Source: Daedaleopsis sinensis
Lineage: Eukaryota > Basidiomycota > Agaricomycetes > Polyporales > Polyporaceae
Length of the DNA stretch: 64,000 nucleotides
NCBI GenBank assembly: GCA_033807695.1
Contig: CM066306.1
Coordinates: 2,480,001 to 2,544,000 of the forward strand
Direction: 5' to 3'
The translations under genes were made by a program, and so were the position numbers. Below the pieces are notes generated by a model. The model saw only the letters and a program-made list of their open reading frames with translations. It ran no database searches and had not been told where the DNA came from. Shown here piece after piece: positions 57,928-64,000 of this stretch (the stretch's first letter is position 1; each line of letters starts with the position of its first letter).

Positions 57928-59363
57928 ATGCGGTATCGCCCAAGACACATTCATCTGTCCGGACGCGCACCAGATGGGCTGACATGGCGGATTTCCGGCG
58001 CAGGAGCCACTTACCCTCCTCGCTGCCTTGGCGTCCGCTTCGTTTCGACCGGGCCACAGTCCGCGGCGGATCCTACTGCAAAGGACGTCCCACATCCTGT
58101 GTCTAGCTCGTCTTCGCGCAAACACAAAGTAGACCTGCGCCCAGCTCCTGTCAAACCACCTAGAGCGTCCTCAGACACATCTGCCGCCCCACCGCCCGCG
58201 ACATCCTCAGCGACCACCTCCGACCCTCCTCCCACGACGTCGCAGCCCCTTACAGGCGCCTCGCAAACAAGCTCTGCATCATCCGAGCCGAATTCCATCA
58301 TCGAAGCGGCCAAGGCAGATTACTACGATGCGTCACAGCATGGCATACTCGCGCCCCCGCCGGAGGACGCGTCTTGGGCGGGGAAGCTGTGGCACCAGGC
58401 GAAGGAGCTTTTCGTGCGTACCCACATCGTGTCTTGTGGAACTCCCGTGAACCCCCCCACCTTAGAAATTCTACTGGAACGGCGTGAAACTCATCAACAC
58501 GAATCGTCTGCGCGTCCGTGCCATAGAGGCGCGCGTCAAGACCGGTGGGGCACCTCTCTCGAGATGGGAGGCGCGGTTCATAGCGAATTACCAGTTGGAT
58601 GCGCTCAAGTGCGTACCCCCATCTTACATCGTGTGGAGAGACTCACGCGTCCTTCTCGCATGTCCCTCTTCTCCCTGTTGGCAGGCTCATCCCGTTTGTG
58701 ATGATTATCATCATTGCCGAAGAAGCAATTCCCCTCGTCGTCATCTACGCGCCCTTCCTCCTTCCTTCGACATGTCTTCTGCCCTCGCAGAAGGAGCGGA
58801 TAGACAAGAAGCGTCGCGAGAAGCAGACGGAGTTCACGCAGCTGTACGCGTCCGCGTTCAAGGCTGTCCATGATCGCGCTGCCTCAGAGCAGGACTTGCC
58901 CGTCAAGTCCCTCCTCGACCGGCCGACACTCATTCCATACACCGGGTACGCGCCTTGTCTGCCCTTCTACATGCGCGAACGTAAACACTGACCGCCGGGT
59001 TTTTGTGCAGGGTATTGGGACTGTCTACATTCGGTCCGGCTCCCCTAAGGTTACGTCGCATCAAGAAGCGTCTCGCCGCCGTGGCGAAGGACGATGTGCT
59101 GCTGGCCCACGAGAGTCAAGGGGATCGACTAACGCCCAACGAACTCCGCGACGCCCTTGAGGAGCGAGGAATGTACGTGCATCGATTGTCCTTGGTATAC
59201 TCCTGAGCTGACTTGTCTATGCAGCGTGACCACCGACCTGTCGGTGGAGGACATGCGCGCCCGCTTGCAATGGTGGCTCGCGGGGGCTACGCAGACGGAC
59301 AGTGACCCCGTTCGGCAGCGCGTGATGCTCGTGGCCGCGAACGCGATTGGGAAGCACACTTGA
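57928..59363 (+). CDS. LETM1-like mitochondrial inner-membrane protein
   Basis: Relative of LETM1/Mdm38/Ylh47 proteins, which support mitochondrial K+/H+ exchange and bind mitoribosomes. The start at 57928 gives an Arg-rich, acid-poor presequence (MRYRPRHIHLSGRAPDGLTW; CLGVRFVSTGPQ), then a Ser/Pro-rich linker. The LETM1 core begins WAGKLWHQAKELF, crosses an intron to FYWNGVKLINTNRLRVRAIE and APLSRWEARFIANYQLD, then crosses an intron to LIPFVMIIIIAEEAIPLVVI and YAPFLLPSTCLLPSQKERID, the conserved membrane helix and its matrix extension. The ribosome-binding-like part follows (RREKQTEFTQLYASAFKAV, LGLSTFGPAPLRLRRIKKRL, DRLTPNELRDALEERG, LSVEDMRARLQWWL). The stop TGA is at 59361-59363. No EF-hand or coiled-coil tail, so it is shorter than animal LETM1. 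Six exons. Confidence 0.85.
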
Positions 59364-59588
59364 CTGTGCCGGGCTCGAGCGTACGAGATGTTGCACTAAT
59401 AGAGCTTGTTCCGCGCACGGATATATGGACGGTGCGCTCTACCGTACTAGTACTGTACTTCGCAGGTAATGGTGATGTATTCACAACTAAAGACATACAA
59501 TCCTTATGAATCCACCCAGACTACACCCCGCTACATGATACATCAGGCGTTTCTAACGGCTACAGAAGTGTGCACCAACCGAACGACA

Positions 59589-62500
59589 TCACTGTGTCGT
59601 CTTGCTTCTCACATACGCCAACGTCTCCCAAGCCTGCCGATCCCAAGGCGAGAGCATGACGCCCTTCTGCGCGAGCCCGAGTGCCTCAACAGCGGACTCG
59701 CCCGCCTCCAAGGACAACGCAACCGCATTGAGCGCAAGGGACGCGCGGAGCTCCCCGAGATCCGCGCGCGTGTGCGCAGAGCCCCCGAGGACGGCGAGTG
59801 CGGCGGCGGCGTCCCCCATCTGCAGAGGCAGCGCGGCGAGCTTCCGCCGCACATCCGTGCGCTCCGGCTCCGCATGCACCGCCTTCTGCGCCGCGAGCAG
59901 CGCCTGCTCTGCGCTTCCCTGCCCGAGGTGGTGCTGGATGAGCAGGTAGGTGACGTCGCGCTCGGGGTCGCGCGCGTGGCGCTGGTCGAGGGGGAGCGAC
60001 AGCAGCTCGGACAGCGCGGCGTCGACGAGCCCGTCGTCGTCCGTCAGGATGCCCATCCCGGCGAGCGTGTTGATCGCCATCAAGTTCTCCGGGTCGTATT
60101 CGATGCTGTGCATGAGACGGATGGGCGTGAGCACGGATATACAGGAACGATCAGGCGCAACGACGGATGCATACCTCTGCAAGAGCTGTGATTTCGCGGA
60201 CTCCTTGGCCTCCTCCGTCCCGATGGCCCATAGCGTTTGTGCGAGCAAGACAACGACGTGTCCCCTGATGGTAGCGTCTTCTCCAGCGGTGGCCATCGCA
60301 GCCTCGAAGAGCGGGAGAGCCTCAGAAAGCTGCCCGAGCTTGAAGTGCGCGAGCCCAGAGCCGAACTGACATTGCGCGAGCAGCGCCCTGGTGTCCGAAT
60401 CGAACGCGGGCTCACCCTCCGCTGGTTGGTCAGGCAGGAGACCCGTCGCGACCTTGTATGACTCGAGCGCGTCCTCGTAGTCGCCGACTGCCAGCCGCAA
60501 GCGAGCGATGTTGGCATGCGCGGTGGTGAACTGCCGCTCGATAATGGGGTCCTCAGTCTCCTCGTAGGCAGCTTCGAGTACCGTAATCGCGCGTGCGACC
60601 ATCTCTATGCCTAGCTCGACATGACCGACCCGCTCGCACACGAGTCCGAAGAGATGGAGAGCGGACGCGTCTCGAGGGCGCTGCCTGCAGTATCGATCAA
60701 GAACGAAGAATGCCGGGAGAAGTGCCTCGGACGACGCGGAGCGGGATGTGGATGATCCGTTCACCTTGTTGAACAGGCGAGTGGCGTACTCCAAATCCGC
60801 CTCCGGGACAGCCGCGGTGAGGCCAGTTGCGTGCTCGAACAGCGCGCTTGCGTCTTTGTGATGCTCGTTGATTGTCGCGACAAGGCCCTGCCCAACCCAC
60901 GCCAGAGCGTAGTCGGGATCAAGAGTTTGCGCCTTGTAAAACGCCTCATTTGCAAGTTCTGCATCTTCGCGGTTGAGGTAGAACAATCCGAGATTAGTCC
61001 ATGTCGCAGCGTTCTATCCTTGCAAATCAGTATGAATGTAAATATCTCTTCGAAAGAAATGTTTCACCTTGCCATCGATCTCGAGTGCTCGGATGTAGGA
61101 GTGCTGGCATAAAGAAGGTTGGGTGAGGAAAGTTGCATTGCCGAGCGCGACCCAGTAGGCGTCATTCATGGGCTCCAGGCGTAAGGCGTGCTTGAACTGT
61201 GTAATCGCTTCCTGCTCCGCCTTCTCGCGCTTCGTAAAGTCCAAAGTGCGACGAGTAAACTCAGACAAGGCCGATCCAAGGTCATAGTGCGCTGTGCCTT
61301 TGGCAGCATCGTTGAGGCCCCCGAGCGTCAGCCGATAGTCGAACGCGGCAAGAGCGACTTGCAGACAGAGAAGAGGAAGATTTGTTGAGTCGTCGATTGA
61401 CAAGGGGTAGGCGAGAACATCTGCCAGTCCTTTACCAGGGTGCTCGGTGACCAGTGGCGTGACTATAGACACCACTTCTTGTACGGAATCCTCGTCAGAG
61501 TAGATAGAAAACATCGAGAGTTGGAAAAGCGCATCGGCGGTAGTCTTCCAAGCGACCCGGCGGAACCCTGAGCTAGCGTCGATGAGCTTGAGCGAGAGTC
61601 GAATGGCCGACACGAATGAAGCCTCGGCTCGGCTCGAAAACCCAGTCTCAAGCTCGACTCGGCCGAGATCCAGGTAACTCTGCCCAAGGGAGTGTAAAAC
61701 GCCAAGCTCTTCCGGCCGAGACTCCATTATGGAGTGGAAGCTCTTGATCGCCTCTTCGTACACGCCCATCTGTCGGTGTACCTCTCCAATGAAATATGGA
61801 GCGACCCAATCCTCCGGAGCCAGGACGTGAGCGTGTTCCAAGGCTTTGAGAGCGGCGGCGTATCGCCCTGCCTTGCTATACGCCTCGCCCAAACGGAGCC
61901 ACGACATATGATCATTGATGTCCGTCCGCAGGGCGATCTGGTACGCCTCGACGGCAGGAGGGTAGTTGTGCCGTGCCTATGATGCTGCCATCAGTCACTG
62001 GAGTTCAGACATGGCTCGAGGTACATACCAATTCTACGGCTCCGACGGCCTTCCATGCCCAGGCGTTGATAGGCAGATATCGACGCGAAGCTTTGGTCTC
62101 GGGACCATTCTCCAGCCCGCCCTCGCCCTCGATCGTACGGCGAGCGACCACGTCTACCAGATCCCACTCGCCCTCGTCCGCAAAGCCTTCAGCGAGCCTC
62201 CGAGCGGCCTCAGCTTCTCTAGGGTCCAATTCGAACGCCTTTTGGAAACATCTGGAAGCGCGGTTCGGATCTGGCGGGGACACGAACTCCGAGTAATAGA
62301 TGCCTAGAGATGTGAAAGCTGGTGCGAAAGTAGAATATCGCTTCAGTGCAGTGACGAAGTGCGTGTATGCTTCTTCTCGACGGTCGTCTGTTGCCCAGTT
62401 GGTCAATGACAGTACGCGAGCTTGAACGGCTATGCTCACCACCCATCTCCCAACAGCATCTCCCGAGTCGCCACCAACCCCGCGCCTTGTCCTCGTCTCT

Positions 62501-64000
62501 ACCTTCCAACTCGTCCAGAACCTCGATCACGTCCCGTAGTTCGACTTCAGCTGCCTGCAAGTTGCCGCTCATCGCTTCCGACCAGGCGTGCTCTTCTTTC
62601 GCACGCAATCCGTGATCTACACCTTCAGGGTCCAGATTGGCCACCGTCGCGAATATAGCCGCTGCGCGAGACCACTGCTTGGCATGTTGTAGAACGAACG
62701 CTCTTCCCATGAGCGCAGGAACGTTCTCCGGATCCTCCCTGAGCAGCTCGTCCAGGATCCGCAAGGCGCGGACGTGGTGTTTCGGTGGGAAGTAGTGCAC
62801 AAGGGATGTTGCTAAGATCACATTGAACGCTGTCCTGACCCTGTGACAAGATATTTAAAGGCATGCCAGGCGCATATATGCTCGATACACATACTGCTTG
62901 AGCGGCCTGCCCCAGTTTCGTTCATTACGAAGGACAAGTTCGAAACCACTCTTTGAGACCTTGATGGCATTGTCGTAGTCTGCATCTTGTTCGTAGAGTT
63001 CCGCGATGATGCGATGCGCAAGTATAGAGTCGCTGAGGCTGTTGAATGCTTCCTGGATGCGAGGCTGTCACGGGCTGGCACAGAAGATAGTGAGCGAGAG
63101 TTCACCCACCGTCATGATGTCGAGCTGATCCATGACGTCCTCGTCGTCACCGGGAGCTGTTCCTTCGTCCCCGTCTTCTTGCAGAGGCACACTCATGTAC
63201 TTGAAGTACGCGCGGAGCAGTTGTGCCAAAGGAGATAGCGGGAACAGTTCGATGAACTGGCGTAATGTACCAAAGTCATAGTCCTCTGCGATACTATCAG
63301 CTGCCCGTAGCACATACACAGTGAAATACACCAACCGATACGTGCAGCATCCTGGCTCTCTATCTTGAGCGACCATGCGAACTCGACTGGGATTTTTAAT
63401 AGGATCATGCCATCGATCAGGTCTCCTACTTCTCCGGCCAGTCGCGCTTTCTCCTCCTGATTTTTATCGCGGTCGACCGAGAATAGATGTAGTTGCTTCA
63501 TACGAAGGAGCTTGAGTTCGGTCGAGCGCCGCAGTTCATCAGACGTGTTCGGGTGATTGAGAACCTCATTATACAGCCCAGGCAGCTGAATTGGGTGAAT
63601 AAGGGTCCTACTGACAGGCGACAGTATAGAGGAAATGCTCTACCTTAGATCTCGAGATCACTTCCAATGCCACATCTTTCTGTATCTGTTCGGCCGGCGG
63701 TGCACCCAGACGTTGCCGTCTATTTGAGACTTCGCGCTGTGTCATCGTCTCCTCTTCGCGTTCATAAATATCGACCATCTCTTCGAGTAGAGGAAGAGAG
63801 TTGTGGATAGCGGTTTGCACAAGGTGGATGGTAGACGAAGTCGGATTCGTGGGGTCTGGAGGAGGTAAGCTCGAAAGCACCGGGTAATATGGCGACCCAG
63901 GTAGAAGGAGAGCCAATGCATCTGCGAGCTGATGCAAGGCAAACGGTTTCAATGAGGGTGCATTCAGTCGTCGGGGTAGAACTGACCTCTGGCCGCGTAC
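59589..64000 (-). CDS. SKI3: SKI3 (TTC37) superkiller complex TPR protein, partial
   Basis: Scaffold of the cytosolic Ski complex, which delivers mRNA to the exosome for 3'-5' decay. The gene continues past the right window edge, so the N-terminus is missing. From the right, the reading includes FALHQLADALALLLPGSPY, LHLFSVDRDKNQEEKARLAG, FELDPREAEAARRLAEGFAD and ALMGRAFVLQHAKQWSRAA, then a run of TPR units: MSWLRLGEAYSKAGRYAAAL, KALEHAHVLAPEDWVAPYFI, GEVHRQMGVYEEAIKSFHSI, LGVLHSLGQSYLDLGRVE, and LALNAVALSLEAGESAVEAL near the end. AFYKAQTLDPDYALAWVGQG continuing to ATINEHHKDASALFEHA is the typical Ski3 middle region. The last residues are AWETLAYVRSKTTQ, TGA at 59589-59591. About ten introns of 50-60 nt; no frame damage. 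Confidence 0.9.

Larger units (their letters stand above)
54112..58020. repeat. Tandem duplication unit B (UGT4, spacer, 5' end of the LETM1-like gene)
   Basis: Direct repeat of 50393-54091. The left edge is at the UGT4 stop codon and the right edge falls in the LETM1-like first exon at about 58020, just after CCCTCCT. Confidence 0.85.

Noticed and set aside
59469..60191. 240-residue plus-strand frame opposite SKI3
   Set aside because: Antisense of TPR-coding exons; no family resemblance.
1..64000. CRISPR array, rRNA genes or a complete transposon
   Set aside because: No regularly spaced repeats, no rRNA-like sequence, and no transposase, reverse transcriptase or long terminal repeats seen on either strand.

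Overview
The window is from a filamentous basidiomycete, most likely an Agaricomycete. Genes are dense and broken by many 45-65 nt introns with GTRNGT donors and short CAG/TAG acceptors, the coding DNA is GC-rich, and the products are fungal (NAR1, phosphomevalonate kinase, SKI3, a ferric reductase, a PL14 polysaccharide lyase). Genus and species cannot be told from the sequence. All boundaries come from reading splice signals and protein motifs by eye; inner exon edges are approximate unless stated.

Layout: 1-1350, U2SURP/SR140-like splicing factor (-, 3' part outside the window). 1933-4055, single-pass membrane glycoprotein (-). 4595-7744, a tandem duplication carrying two GNAT acetyltransferase genes (-). 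8377-9694, GPI-anchored PL14 lyase-like protein (+). 9982-12642, ferric reductase (-). 14304-15504, hypothetical membrane protein (+). 17093-19061, phosphomevalonate kinase ERG8 (+). 20532-25003, two UDP-glycosyltransferase (UGT) genes tail to tail. 26436-28546, AVT-type amino-acid transporter (-), sharing a 289-bp promoter region with an F-box gene (+, 28836-30040). 31822-34979, large disordered protein (+). 35560-37654, NAR1 (+). 38978-39468, tiny Cys-rich protein (-). 40277-43037, Tlg2/syntaxin-16 SNARE (+). 43829-47952, EF-hand MscS-type channel (+). 48398-50021, RNA polymerase II subunit RPB3 (-). 50393-58020, a 3.7-3.9 kb tandem duplication holding two more UGT genes (-), each with the 5' end of a LETM1-like gene. 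57928-59363, the complete LETM1-like gene (+). 59589-64000, SKI3 (-, 5' end outside the window).

Most genes are conserved housekeeping genes in no evident functional cluster. The accessory part consists of young tandem duplications (GNAT pair, UGT pairs), the PL14 gene and several lineage-specific proteins. The observations most worth following are the UGT/LETM1 duplication, which left a severed LETM1 promoter and first exon pointing into the 3' end of a UGT gene; an RPB3 with a tail of WG/GW-type repeats resembling Argonaute-hook platforms; a small conserved-looking Cys-rich protein of unknown function; and a foldback element inside an intron of the channel gene. No RNA genes, CRISPR arrays or complete transposons were found.
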